Assembly (NCBI GenBank): GCA_907163375.1
Contig: CAJQUW010008641.1
Location: 62,001-126,000, forward strand
Length of the DNA: 64,000 nucleotides
Source of the DNA: Prostheceraeus crozeri
Taxonomy: Eukaryota > Platyhelminthes > Polycladida > Euryleptidae
Direction of reading: 5' to 3'
Position numbers and translations under genes: made by a program. Below, piece after piece: positions 1 to 9,660 of the stretch. The number at the start of each line of letters is the position of its first letter. Position 1 is the stretch's first letter. The notes under the pieces are model-generated. The model did no database searches, was not told the origin of the DNA, and saw only the letters and a program-made list of their open reading frames with translations.

Positions 1-1710
1 ATGGAATGATTTCCAATATTTAGTAGTTTAAAATTGAAAGATTGCAGATGAAGCTCTTATTTGCTGTATCACAGGAATTCTATGCGCATGTGATTGAGTT
101 TGACGATTCGTGCTATCAGTATTTAAAATTTTTTCGCGGTTGCGCGAAAAATGAAGGTGAGGAACAATTCGAAAGCACTTCCGCAAATTTTGGAAAGTTG
201 AATTTTATGTGCAATTTATCACTTAGAGTTTAATTACTTCAGTACCAGTAGAGCAATCTGATTTCATTCAGATGCTATACATATAAAAATCTGACTGAGT
301 CTTATTAATATGTTTGCATGTTTTTCAGGAAACTTTTTTTAAAAATATGATGCTAAAGGCCAACTTCGATACAAAGTCACATCATTGGTCGTCTAGCCTG
401 CTAGCAATTTACGACAATCATTTGAAAAAAATCCTCTCGCAAAAGTATGGCAATTTTGATATCAAAAGACTGACTACATGCATGTTCAAAATTGTAATTC
501 TTTTGTATGTTAAGGTCCATTTTTCGCTTATATAATTTAAATGTATGTAGGCCCATTTTTTCGATGGGGCACTGTCAGAGGATTTTGGCTCGATGTGGCC
601 TGATCTGTATTATAGTTTGTGCGGGACATGTTCAAATTAATTTCACTTCCCCTGAACGAACTGCGTTACTCGTGATAGGCATTGCAAATTGTTACAGCCA
701 CAAAAATGATGAATGACAGCATTAGTAGGTAAGTAGTTAATTGTAAAACGCCTTCAATTTCAGGCAAATGACATGATATACAATGAGAATGACCTTAATA
801 CTTATATATTACAAAATAAATTCCAGAGAAGCATGGCATAATTACATGTAAGTGCAGATGCTTTATGAAAATTGTGATCGTTGCTATAAACTTACATGCG
901 CAATTAAAGATTGGACATAAGTGAGCATGCTTGATATGCATATGTCATATTTGAGTGCTTGATGCATAGGTCCTATGTCAATTTGACGTTTTTTGCATCA
1001 ACTATCTTCAACTTCATCAATAATAATTTTAGTGCAGTTCATCGGTCTCATTTGATGGTGATATTTTATCTCTTTACATTTTTATAGAGAGTTTTAGTTG
1101 CCTCACACTTGCTTTGCTGCCATTGCTTGAAGCGCAACTTCTTTTCTTTGTCAGCGCTTTCCACTTCCGAATTCCACCATCAGGTCTCTCTTATGCCTGC
1201 CCAGCCTTTGCTGCGACCACACTCTTTTTCAGTACTGTGTATCCAAGCTGTCTTCATCTTGTTCCACTCCAAGTCAAATGTATTTTGGTCTGCAATATGT
1301 CCTTCATGGTTCATGACCTCCTCGTTAAAGTGCATGGTTAAAGTGCAACTCCACAATGAACTCAGAATGCCAACGCATGTACAATGTGCCATATATTTAC
1401 ATCGTGCTGAAAACGAAAGGTAAAACGTCTAGAAGGCTATTCCTTTTATTATCTAGTTCGATCACTGCCTGATGACGATTGACGCTGTTGGAGATTTGTG
1501 CGCAACAGTTTTTGCTTCATCTCTGAGATATAAAAGATTAATTGGATTGAATGATAAATTGATTATAATATTTATTTATTTCGTGTTTCCATGATTGCAT
1601 GTATTCATTGACTAAGGAGACATCGAAACCTTGCTCTATAATTCATCCAGGGTAGTTTGATTGATTTGTTTAAGTATCTGGATGTGTATTATAAATGGCT
1701 GCTGGGATGA
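1..1710 (-). repeat. Dispersed >=3.2-kb repeat, copy A, first part
   Basis: This stretch is the reverse complement of about 46,708-48,450 and is cut off by the window edge. Alignment by eye is continuous with scattered substitutions and small indels; for example, copy A has 15 extra bases near 1,240. The copy stops being collinear at 1,710, where the palindromic element begins, and resumes at 19,884. The short open frames near 1,109-1,423 are not consistently open in the other copy, so I do not call genes here. Confidence 0.9.
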
Positions 1711-1726
1711 GTAGTAGTAATAAAAC

Positions 1727-1975
1727 GGCGAACACCCGACCGGCGCGCCCCCCCTCTGGAACGTGAGCCAGAGGTTGCGCTCTCCAAGGTGTCGTGGTGT
1801 GCCGGCCAGGCTGCGCGGCCGCTCCCATCGTGTTTCTCGTCAAACGTTGGGTGAACACCCGACCGGCGCCCCCCCTCTGGAACGTGAGAGGTTGCGGTCT
1901 GTCGTGGTGTGCCGGCCAGGCTGGCGTGGTGTGCCGACCAGGTTGGCCGCTCCCATCGTTGACAGCAATCGGAGA
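1727..1975. repeat. Left terminal inverted repeat of the palindrome, duplicated end
   Basis: The terminal sequence cacccgaccggcg, followed by a C-run and ctctggaacgtgag, occurs twice (about 1,733 and 1,856). The second occurrence is preceded by the small hairpin gggtgaacaccc. The same block is inverted at 19,790-19,883, so it is the terminal inverted repeat. Only the left end carries it in duplicate. The first 20 bases after the junction (1,711-1,730) have no counterpart at the right end. The local base composition is much richer in GC than the rest of the window. Confidence 0.75.
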
Positions 1976-2109
1976 GAAGGAATGTTCGCTGACGTCCCCC
2001 CTCCCTTCGATAAACGACAGAGTGTCATGGTGGACTTGGGCGACCGCCAGGTTTTGACTTGGTGCTGTGTGAACATGAATTTTGGGGTGAAAATGGGATG
2101 TTTTGGGCT

Positions 2110-2730
2110 CTAACGTCTAAACGGCTGCTCCAATGGTAGATCTGAGACCAGATTTGGAATCAGCGTCAAATTCTGCATGAGTATGGTGAGTTTCAAGTCA
2201 ATCGCAGAGAAAAAATTTTCGCTGACGCCCCCCCTCGGCACCAAACTTCCAATTTTGCTTCTAGTGATCGTAGAAAGTCGTGCAATAGCTCGTTTGAAAG
2301 CTAAGAGTGAGACAAATTCAGTGAAAGAAACGGCTTGTTCATATCTCTCTTCGTTTAGGTGTGAGACGCCATTTAAGATTTTGGGACATTGGCGAAAAAC
2401 GACAGAGTTAGAATTTTGGACGTTTTGGGCTGTAGCTTCAAAACGAAGCATCGGATGGGAAAACGGATTTCAGATTTTGAATCAGCGTCAAATTCTCTAT
2501 CAACATGGTGAGTTTCAAGTCAATCGGAGAGAAAAAATTTTTCTTCACGAAATTTTTTCGAAAAAACGAGTTAGAATTTTTGCGATGGCTGTGGGCTGTA
2601 GAGCCAAAACGAAGCATCGGATGGGAAAACGGAGGACAGATTTGGATTCAGCGTCAAATTCTACATTGAAATGGTGTATTTCCAGCTCAATCGAACCTCC
2701 AGAATCGGTGATAGAAGCGTTTTAAGTTTT
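2110..2730. repeat. Left subterminal repeats
   Basis: The motif tcagcgtcaaattct recurs near 2,162, 2,483 and 2,651, and tggtgagtttcaagtcaatc near 2,184 and 2,505, each with an aatcggagagaaaaa-like tail. The mirrored right block (about 18,850-19,620) carries four occurrences instead of three. A 182-codon frame spans this block, but it repeats the same nucleotide motifs in different frames and is not a credible gene. Confidence 0.75.
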
Positions 2731-2743
2731 TGGATGATGGATA

Positions 2744-2830
2744 TTACGTCATCAGCTGATCGCCACACACTATATAAGCGGAAACCGACAGAGACTTTTC
2801 ATTTAGAGGAGAGCGATTGTCAAAGGTAGG
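2744..2830 (+). promoter_or_regulatory. Left outer inward-facing core promoter with 5' splice site
   Basis: A TATA box (tatataa, 2,771-2,777) faces the centre of the palindrome. Just upstream are a CRE-like site ttacgtca (2,744-2,751) and the E-box cagctg (2,753-2,758). About 55 bases downstream of the TATA box, caaag|gtaggt (intron from 2,826) is a good splice donor. Family knowledge: such spacing is normal for RNA polymerase II. Inference: it could make a leader spliced to genes further in. No acceptor is proven. Confidence 0.5.
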
Positions 2831-3239
2831 TCGTCTCTCTGAGCTCCGATGATAGCTTCGGACATTCCAAATTCCGGGTTTCTGTAAGAAACCGAGTTAG
2901 AAAATTTCTTTGCTGAAGTCAGCTAAGGCGTCAGACTTAGAGGTTCGTCAGGAGATGGCCTTCGTCTCCAGGCCATAAAAGACTCCAAAACTTTAATGGC
3001 TTGTAACTTTGCTTCTACAAGTCCGTTTGACTTGATTCAAAAAAGGTTCGGTCGCTATTGACCTGCCATAAGTGATAGACTACTGATAAAATTTCATAAG
3101 TAGTGCTAAAAAGTTGAAAAAATTAAATTCACTAGTTTTGGAGGTTTTCTGGGATTTTCGACCCTGCTGAAGTCAATGAAAGGATTTTTAATGATGTCTG
3201 AGCCAGTGTTCTCATGGTATAAGCGGCTTTTCACTGAAA
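2831..3239. other. Gene-free part of left arm
   Basis: No open frame of note and no recognisable repeat. The text is mirrored with few changes at about 18,343-18,751. If the donor at 2,826 is used, this is intron. Confidence 0.6.
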
Positions 3240-3790
3240 GCGAGCAAGACACGGAGAGTTTTGCTGTAATATTCCACTGACAGGGTGTTCCTTCGGGACG
3301 GCGGACGATGCCGTAGTGATAAGTGTGGCAAGGGAGTGTGTCATATTTTAGACCGAAACCGCTGGGAACAACTCATGTCTCATGTTGGGCGTATGACATA
3401 GTTCTCAACGTAGCACTTTGAACGCCAATCGGTTGAGTCTTAGCTATCTTGTCATGGGTGGCCTCTAAACATCTCCATTGCAAAACGCTGGTGAATCAAG
3501 CTCTCTACGGCTTGCTATCAAGCTGTCAAAGTCTGTGAACCTCTTACCAACTCTACAGGTTTTCATGTCTGGCGATCAAGTCATGGACGGTGCAAGTCAC
3601 GGAGATTTTCGGTGTGATACTTCCTGTGAGTGGGCGTTCTTTCAAGACAGCGGTGAAGTCCGTAGCGATGAGTACTGCACGGGACGTGGGCAATGGTAAT
3701 CCTTGTGAAACCTCTCTGCGTCATGGTTGCAAGTGGTTGCCTTTCGTCTCAACGTTGTACTCTGACCGCCAGGGCGACATTTAGCTATCT
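3240..3790. repeat. Diverged tandem duplication of about 280 bp (left arm)
   Basis: Two related blocks follow each other. Each holds a cacggaga motif, a cluster resembling gacggcggacgatgccgtag or cagcggtgaagtccgtagcg, then ttagctatct and atctccattgcac/a. The right arm holds the mirror image at about 17,792-18,342. Over the second block the arms differ visibly at one base (a V/E change in an incidental frame). Short frames of 64-73 codons here are not convincing as genes. Confidence 0.6.
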
Positions 3791-3984
3791 GCCACAGGTT
3801 ACCACATAAAATCTCCATTGCACTTGTCTCCCGATAGTTGACCAACCATGCGAGAATGAACCATCAGTTCTTTTAAGAACTGTCTCTATCACGGAGACGA
3901 AATGATGAAGGGATGAAACGGGAGGACATTCATGCGCCACACGCAACACATCACAGACTTCTCTCTTCGCTAGTGAACAAGCTC

Positions 3985-5380
3985 TTGTCAGTGTCGTCAG
4001 AAAGTGTATCATGGTTTGCAAAAGCAAAGTTTAGCAAAATAGTTTACTGCGACGCACGTTTGTGAAAATAAAGTTTAATCATCTAAGGTTTATTTCCAAG
4101 TTTAGTCAGAAACTTTATCATGTTGTACAAAAGTTTTACTGCAGCACAGCTTGATGTATAGTCAGAAAGTTTGATCATTGAAGTTGTATTGGTGAGTGTC
4201 GTCAGAAAGTGTATCATGGTTTGCAAAAGCAAAGTTTAGCCAAATAGTTTACTGCGACGAACGTTTGTAAAAATAAAGTTTAATCATCTAAGGTTTATTT
4301 CCAAGTTTAGTCAGAAAGTGTATCATGTTGTACAAAAGTTTTACTGCAGCACAGCTTGATGTATAGTCAGAAAGTTTGATCATTGAAGTTGTATTGGTGA
4401 GTGTCGTCAGAAAGTGTATCATGGTTTGCAAAAGCAAAGTTTAGTCAAATCGTTTACCGTGACACATGTTTGAGAAAATAAAGTTTGATCATGACGTTTA
4501 TTCGTGAGTGTCGTCAGAAAGTGTATCATGGTTTGCAAAAGTTTTACTGCTACACTGGTTGATGTATAGTTAGAAAGTTTGATCATGACGTTTATTCGTA
4601 AGTCTAGTCAGAAAGTGTATCATGTTGTACAAAAGTTTTACTCTAGCACAGGTTGATGTATAGTTAGAAAGTTTGATCATTGAAGTTGTATTCGTAAGTC
4701 TAGTCAGAAACTTTATCATGTCGTACAAAAGTTTTACTACAACACAGGTTGATGTATAGTTAGAAAGTTTAATCATCGAAGGTTTATTTGCAAGTTTAGT
4801 CAGAAAGTGTATCATGGTTTGCAAAACCAAAGTTTAATCAAATCGTTTACTGCGACGCACGTTTGTAAAAGTAAAGTTTGATCATTGAAGTTGTATTCGC
4901 AAGTCTAGTCAGAAAGTGTATCATGGTTTGCAAAGTTAGTGTAGTCAAATATTTTTACTGCGACACAGATTGATGTATAGTTAGAAAAGTTTGATCATGA
5001 CGTTTTATTTGCAAGTTTAGTCAGAAAGTGTATCATGGTTTGCAAAAGCAAAGTTTAGTCAAATCTTTTACCGTGACACATGTTTGAGAAAATAAAGGTT
5101 GATCATGACGTTTATTCGTGAGTGTCGTCAGAAAGTGTATCATGGTTTGTAAAAGTTTTACTGCTACACAGGTTGATGTATAGTTAGAAAAGTTTGATCA
5201 TGACGTTTTATGAAACACAAGTGTCATAAAATGTAAGCGTTAGTGTAGGCAACTAGTTTTGCCTCACACGTTTGTAAAGGTAAAGTTTGATCATTGAAGT
5301 TTTACGAAACACAAGTGTCATAAAATATAAGCGTTAGTGTAGTCAACTAGTTTTACACAGTGTAGATTGTCTTGTAACTT
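3985..5380. repeat. Left outer tandem array, type I (about 105 bp modules)
   Basis: Repeating modules contain gtcagaaagtgtatcatg, then tttgcaaaagcaaagttta or tgtacaaaagttttactgc, then gatgtatagttagaaagttt and gatcatgacgtttattcg. Module order varies, which gives a higher-order pattern. The mirrored right array (about 15,570-17,600) is longer. From the position sums, the type I plus type II block of the right arm is 824 bp longer than the left one. Confidence 0.85.
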
Positions 5381-5389
5381 ACTTTCAGA

Positions 5390-5880
5390 GTTAGAATGTT
5401 TATGAAAATCGCTCTGTTTTATCTGTTTGTATGTTAAAAGAAAGCTTCATCAGTTAACAAGTTAAAAATAAAGTTTCACCAGTGTACAAGTTAGAAACAA
5501 AGTTTCAATAGTGTGTACGTTAGAAATAAAGCTTTATCTGTTTGTATGTTAGAAACAAAATGAAGTTTCAACAATTTACAAGATAAAAAATAAAGTTTCA
5601 CCAGTTTACAAGTTAAAAAATGAAGTTTCAATAGTGTGTACGTTAGAAATAAAGTTTTAGCTGTTTGCAAGTTAAAAATAAAGTTTCAATAGTGTGTACG
5701 TTAGAAATAAAGTTTTAGCTGTTTGTATATCAAAATAAAGTTTCAAGAGTTTACAAGTTAGAAATAAAGTTTCAATAGTGTGAATGTTAGAAATGAAGGT
5801 ATGACTGTTTGTAAAAGTAAGATCGCAAGATTTACTAGTTTACAAGTTAGACTAAGTGTAAATTAAAATAAAATTATAAC
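5390..5880. repeat. Left type II tandem array (aataaagtttcaa modules)
   Basis: Degenerate modules of roughly 35-45 bp alternate between gttagaaataaagtttcaat and acaagttaaaaataaagttt. The same module family flanks the gene cassette on its inner side (8,450-9,660). On this strand nearly every module holds AATAAA, a polyadenylation-signal look-alike. Confidence 0.85.
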
Positions 5881-6112
5881 TGTTCACGAGTTAAAGCGTT
5901 GATGCAACGATGAACAATTAATAAGCTGAAAAGTTTTAGATTCACTTTAACATTGCCATATGTTTACAGATAGAAATGTATCACAGCAAAGCTACTTCAT
6001 GAGTTAGTTTGCCAGGAGTGTATCATCTCAAACTTTTACTCCGTCGTTGAAATTTCATGACGACTTTTTTGCTAAACGAAAGTTAACACCAGAGGAGCGT
6101 AGGGGTGGGTGG
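5881..6112 (+). other. Leader segment upstream of gene A
   Basis: A conserved segment (gttaaagcgttgatgcaacg ... ctacttcatgagttagtttg ... ttgaaatt) precedes the gene A TATA box. Its mirror is at about 14,646-14,880. A third copy in the same + orientation lies near the centre at 9,661-9,850. It is probably promoter-proximal sequence; I see no gene in it. Confidence 0.6.
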
Positions 6113-6119
6113 TATAAAA
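6113..6119 (+). promoter_or_regulatory. TATA box of left gene A
   Basis: tataaaa lies 38 bases before the first ATG at 6,151, preceded by a G-rich stretch (ggggtgggtgg). A start site near 6,143 would give a very short 5' leader. Confidence 0.6.
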
Positions 6120-6150
6120 TGCGCCTACAGCACTGAGAGAGTTGGAGTGG

Positions 6151-6592
6151 ATGAGCTATGTACATTCTTTTGACGACGAGAGGAGCGATTCAGCCGATGG
6201 CGCAGGTAGTTTCCCAGAGCATGGAGGACATTGTTTAGGTGACTCTAAGGACGTATGTCGAGCTGCCCTCAGTGATAGGCTTCCAACTCATGATGAATGA
6301 TGATATGCTTACGACCTACATTCAACCATTGGTGTATGCCCACACCCTTCCCCACAACGAGCTTGTCTGCTACATTGTATTCATGAGTGTGGCTCAAAGT
6401 AGGAAATTGATTGATGAGACTTTGCTGAAATATCCAAGGCGCGTATTCAAGCATGGTCGCCTACTGTTGGAGTATTATTATCAATGGCGCGACGACACAC
6501 AACATTTGCCCACCCGTGTTTTACCACACCTATCAACGGAAGAATACAATAGAGCTTTAGTCGAGACGGTGAAAGGAGACGATGAGCGCTAG
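6151..6592 (+). CDS. Gene A, left copy: hypothetical 120-aa protein, one 79-bp intron
   Basis: I read exon 1 as 6,151-6,159 (MSY), intron 6,160-6,238 (gtacat...ttgtttag) and exon 2 as 6,239-6,592. Reasons: the long frame beginning VTLRTYVEL has an in-frame TAG immediately upstream, and that TAG is exactly the AG of a plausible acceptor. The first ATG after the TATA box joins in phase, and gene B has the same layout of a start codon beside a short intron. The protein is soluble-looking, with several short hydrophobic segments (ELVCYIVFMSVAQ) and aromatic clusters (LLLEYYYQW). I recognise no family and no catalytic motif. The right copy is interrupted. The splice model is inference; a start at an unspliced internal ATG is the alternative. 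Confidence 0.5.
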
Positions 6593-6681
6593 TGGGCGAA
6601 TGAAGCATCCGTGAGAGTGGGAATCAACTTGATGCTATTCCCCAATGAGGATTGTTGTCTATTGAGAATCAAGCATTCCTT

Positions 6682-6690
6682 TATAAATAG
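6682..6690 (+). promoter_or_regulatory. TATA box of left gene B
   Basis: tataaatag sits about 106 bases before the gene B start codon and only 90 bases after the gene A stop. Gene B therefore appears to have its own promoter in a very compact layout. The mirror is at about 12,969-12,977. Confidence 0.55.
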
Positions 6691-6787
6691 AGAGCCTTCC
6701 ACAGTGAGAATCATTCCATCGTTGAATCGTACAAGTGACGGACGCACATTCTCTCTCTCTACATCCCTGTTATATTATCCAACTAAA

Positions 6788-7562
6788 ATGGTAAGTCGCT
6801 ACTTTCCTCCCTCTCCTCCCTTGAACGTAAACCTGATAGAATCTTTTTTATTTTCAGGCATCTTCTACATCTACTACAATGACAGGACAAAATGGTGGCC
6901 AGACGTTACAAGGTTCGCTACAATCAGATCATCTACAGCTGAGACCAGTGGAAGAAACAACAAAGGTGCATAATCCTACACCGCTACAGCGTAAATTTAA
7001 GCAAGTCTTGCGTCATGAGGAACACAGCGTAGTACTGCAAACGGGAATGCTCCCTTCCACTGATGTGAAGATATTGAGCAATCAGTATGGGGACTACATA
7101 CTCATCCCCGTGAGTCCGTACACTCGCCACCAACTTGACATTATTGAAGAGTACGTGACATTAAATATGGACATTCCTACTCCTCTTGCTCAAGAGTGGA
7201 AGGCGAGAGATGAAAAGGATACTCCCTATAGAAAGATTTGGGATGGCAATCAAATTTGCCTACCATTATCACATTGGTCTAGTTATTATAAAAAGGATGG
7301 AGATCAATCAATGCCCATCAGATGTGATGAGCTCGGAGAAGGTACTTGGGATATCATTTTCAAAGTGAATGGGCTATATTATGGTCAGCACAAGGATAAC
7401 AAAATAGCCTCTCTTTCGATACACACTGAATCCATCCTATATATTCCAAAGCCACCCAGCGTAGATGACATTATTGACGAAATCCTTAACGGGGGTGGTA
7501 CGAAGCGCAAGTCGGACAAGAATGCTGCATCAAAACGCAAATCAAAGAAGGAGAATTACTAG
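6788..7562 (+). CDS. Gene B, left copy: hypothetical 235-aa basic-tailed protein, one 67-bp intron
   Basis: Exon 1 ends with the start codon itself (ATG 6,788-6,790). The intron is 6,791-6,857 (gtaagt ... pyrimidine-rich ... ttttcag), and exon 2 (6,858-7,562) opens with ASSTSTT. Both splice sites are near consensus and the mirrored copy keeps them. The N-terminus is Ser/Thr/Gln rich and the middle is mixed alpha/beta-looking, with GTWDIIFKVNGLYYGQHK around residues 177-194. The last 20 or so residues are a lysine-rich tail (KRKSDK...KRKSKK) that looks like a bipartite nuclear localisation signal. I do not recognise the family. A nucleic-acid-binding role is suggested only by the tail and by the neighbouring nuclease-like gene. 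Confidence 0.65.
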
Positions 7563-7596
7563 TCCTTTCCTAACTCTACCCTATGACAATTCGCTT

Positions 7597-7722
7597 ATGT
7601 GCTTTGAGTGTCGTGGACGTGGTCTTATTAGATACATTTTACTTCTTCGTTGCCATCGTATCATATGTGTATTTTGTCGTGAAAAGCATCGATGTAATTC
7701 TTCATTTTGTGATATGTTATAG
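7597..7722 (+). CDS. Small RING-like zinc-binding ORF, left copy (41 aa)
   Basis: The frame carries eight possible metal ligands in RING order: C2-x2-C5, C19-H20, C24-x2-C27, C33-x4-C38 (RCHRIICVFC in the middle). The C-H spacing (zero residues) and the last pair (x4) deviate from the canonical C3HC4 RING. It begins 35 bases after the gene B stop and ends 13 bases before gene C, so all three could share one transcript ending at the AATAAA at 8,301. In the right copy the second half is replaced. The frame could also be an exon of gene C, but I could not find a phase-compatible donor. Confidence 0.4.
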   Translation: MCFECRGRGLIRYILLLRCHRIICVFCREKHRCNSSFCDML

Positions 7723-7735
7723 AACGTTTCCTTAG

Positions 7736-8278
7736 ATGTGTAAATTTATGGATTGTGAGGGTGAACCTGTACAGGAGCTCAGTGCTATTGCTATGAACAA
7801 TTGGACATATCAGATTGTTAGTGTCTATCCTCAACATGCCAACTGTGATCCCAATGTTGATCAATGGGCGAGAAAACACATTCATGGACTTAATCTGAAA
7901 TATTTGCAAGACTATGGCTTTTCTTGTGAGACTGCTCTTCTTATTGACTTTAAACGATGGTTAGCTGCTTTCAATGTTATACGCATCTTTTGTAATAATC
8001 CTGGTAAGGAGAGGAAAGTATTTCCCAATCTAGTCATTAATGATATTTTGCTCCCACCTTGGGATAGTAAAGTGAATCAACACTATCATGAAGTCACGAA
8101 ACGTTTTAAGGATTTGTGTGTTCCTATTTTGTCTGTTCGTTGTAGTAGCTACGTTCATGACCAATGCTTCTTTCCTCCTTACCTCAACACTGCCAAAGTC
8201 CTGTATGGTTATCATTGCTCGCTGTATGATAGTTACCAGCTGTATCTATTTTATCTGTTCCAAACCATTGATTTGTAA
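7736..8278 (+). CDS. Gene C, left copy: DEDDh-exonuclease-like protein (180 aa)
   Basis: The N-terminus FMDCEGEPVQELSAI (residues 4-18) resembles an Exo I motif with D6 and E8 after a hydrophobic strand. IHGLNLKYL (49-57) resembles the HG element found in DnaQ-type exonucleases. NNPGKE (87-92) sits where Exo II would be, and a Cys/His-containing segment VRCSSYVHDQC (134-144) sits where Exo III is expected. This is pattern recognition, not a proven homology. The C-terminal 30 residues are hydrophobic and aromatic. It lies downstream of gene B and the RING-like ORF, and AATAAA follows 22 bases after the stop. The right copy lacks MCKF and instead has a longer hydrophobic strand in frame (SIIIFMDCEG), which suggests that the left start has been rearranged. 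Confidence 0.5.
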   Translation: MCKFMDCEGEPVQELSAIAMNNWTYQIVSVYPQHANCDPNVDQWARKHIHGLNLKYLQDYGFSCETALLIDFKRWLAAFNVIRIFCNNPGKERKVFPNLVINDILLPPWDSKVNQHYHEVTKRFKDLCVPILSVRCSSYVHDQCFFPPYLNTAKVLYGYHCSLYDSYQLYLFYLFQTIDL

Positions 8279-8300
8279 TGCATGCTTGTTACAGTTATTC

Positions 8301-8306
8301 AATAAA
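8301..8306 (+). terminator. Polyadenylation signal of the left cassette
   Basis: aataaa 22 bases downstream of the gene C stop codon, followed by a T-rich stretch (gttgttgttttt). The mirror (tttatt) is at 11,397-11,402. Confidence 0.55.
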
Positions 8307-8449
8307 TGTTATCATGCGAAGAGTTGTTGTTTTTATGCAACGGATGGGTTAGATGAAGGGCGATCATATCTTTTTCAAATAACTGTGGAACATTGATTTC
8401 CATGATGAAGATTTAAGCAGTTAGATTCGATGACGAACAAGATTTACTA

Positions 8450-9660
8450 TTTTACAAGGCAAACTAAGCCTTCTATTATTTGTAAATGAAAGATATAGTT
8501 TCAACAGTTTACAGATTAAAAATAAAGTTTCAATAGTGTATGTGTTAGAAATAAAGTTTAAGCTGTTTGTATGTTAGAAATAAAATAAAGTTTCAAGAGT
8601 TTACAAGTTAAAAATAAAGTTTCAACAGTGTGTACGTTAGAAATAAAATTATATCTGTTTGTAAAATAAGATTGCGGGATTTAATAGTTTTTTAAGTTAG
8701 ACTAAGCGTTCTACTATTTGTAAATGAAAGATATAGTTTCAACAGTTTACAGATTAAAAAATAAAGTTTCAATAGTTTGTATGTTAAAAATAAAGTTTAA
8801 GCTGTTTGTGCGTTAGAAATAGAATAAAGTTTCAACAGTTTGTAGATAAAAAATAAAGTTTTAACAGTGTGTACGTTAGAAATAAAATTTTAGCTGTTTG
8901 TAAAATAAGATTGCGGGATTCAATAGTTTGCAAGTTAGACTAAGCGTTCTACTATTTGTAAACGAAAGATATAGTTTCAACAGTTTACAGATTAAAAATA
9001 AAGTTTCAACAGTGTGTACGTTAGAAATAAAGTTTTTTCGGTTTGTAAAGATAAGATTGCGGGATTCAATAAATTGTAAGTTATACTAGGCGTTCTACTA
9101 TTTGTAAATGAAAGATATAGTTTCAACAGTTTACAGATTAAAAAATAAAGTTTCAATAGTTTGCATGTTAAAAATAAAGTTTAAGCTGTTCGCGTGTTAG
9201 AAATAGAATAAAGTTTCAACAGTTTGTAGATTAAAAGTAAAGTTTCAACAGTGTGTACGTTAGAAATAAAGTTTTATCATTTTGTAAAATGAGATTGTAG
9301 GATTTACTAGTTTGCAAGTTAGACTAAGCGTTGTACTATTTGTAAACGAAAGATATAGTTTGAACAGTTTACAGATTAAAAATAAAGTTTCAACCGTTTA
9401 CAAGTTCAAAATAAAGTTTCAACAGTGTTCAATGAAGTTTTATCTGTTTACATGTTAGAAACAAAATGAAGTTTCAACAGTGTGTACGTTGGAAATAAAG
9501 TTTTATCTGTTTGTATGTTAGAAATAAAGTTTTAGCTGCTTGTATGTTAGAAATAAGGGTATAACAGTTTATATTCTAGAAAGAAAGGTATAACTGTTTG
9601 TAAAATAAGATCATAAGATTTACTAGTTTGCAAGTTAGACTAAGCGTTCTACTATTTGTA
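8450..9660. repeat. Inner type II tandem array, left of centre
   Basis: The same aataaagttt module family as 5,390-5,880. Here it forms a higher-order unit in which ataagattgcgggattcaat, gttagactaagcgttctact and aaatgaaagatatagtttca recur about every 190-250 bp. No coding potential. Confidence 0.85.

Noticed and set aside
1109..1423. 104-codon frame in the dispersed repeat
   Set aside because: The other copy (47,090-47,302) has an indel that changes the frame, and several frames overlap.
2177..2725. 182-codon open frame in the left arm
   Set aside because: It is built from subterminal nucleotide repeats read in different frames, and the mirrored frame on the right is not equivalent in length or sequence.
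4570..4830. 86-codon repetitive frame in the type I array (also at 16,752-17,012)
   Set aside because: The module length is close to a multiple of three, so an open frame appears by chance; modules elsewhere in the array break it.
6197..6592. Programmed readthrough of the TAG before gene A
   Set aside because: The context lacks known readthrough motifs, and a phase-correct 79-bp intron removes the TAG, in line with gene B.
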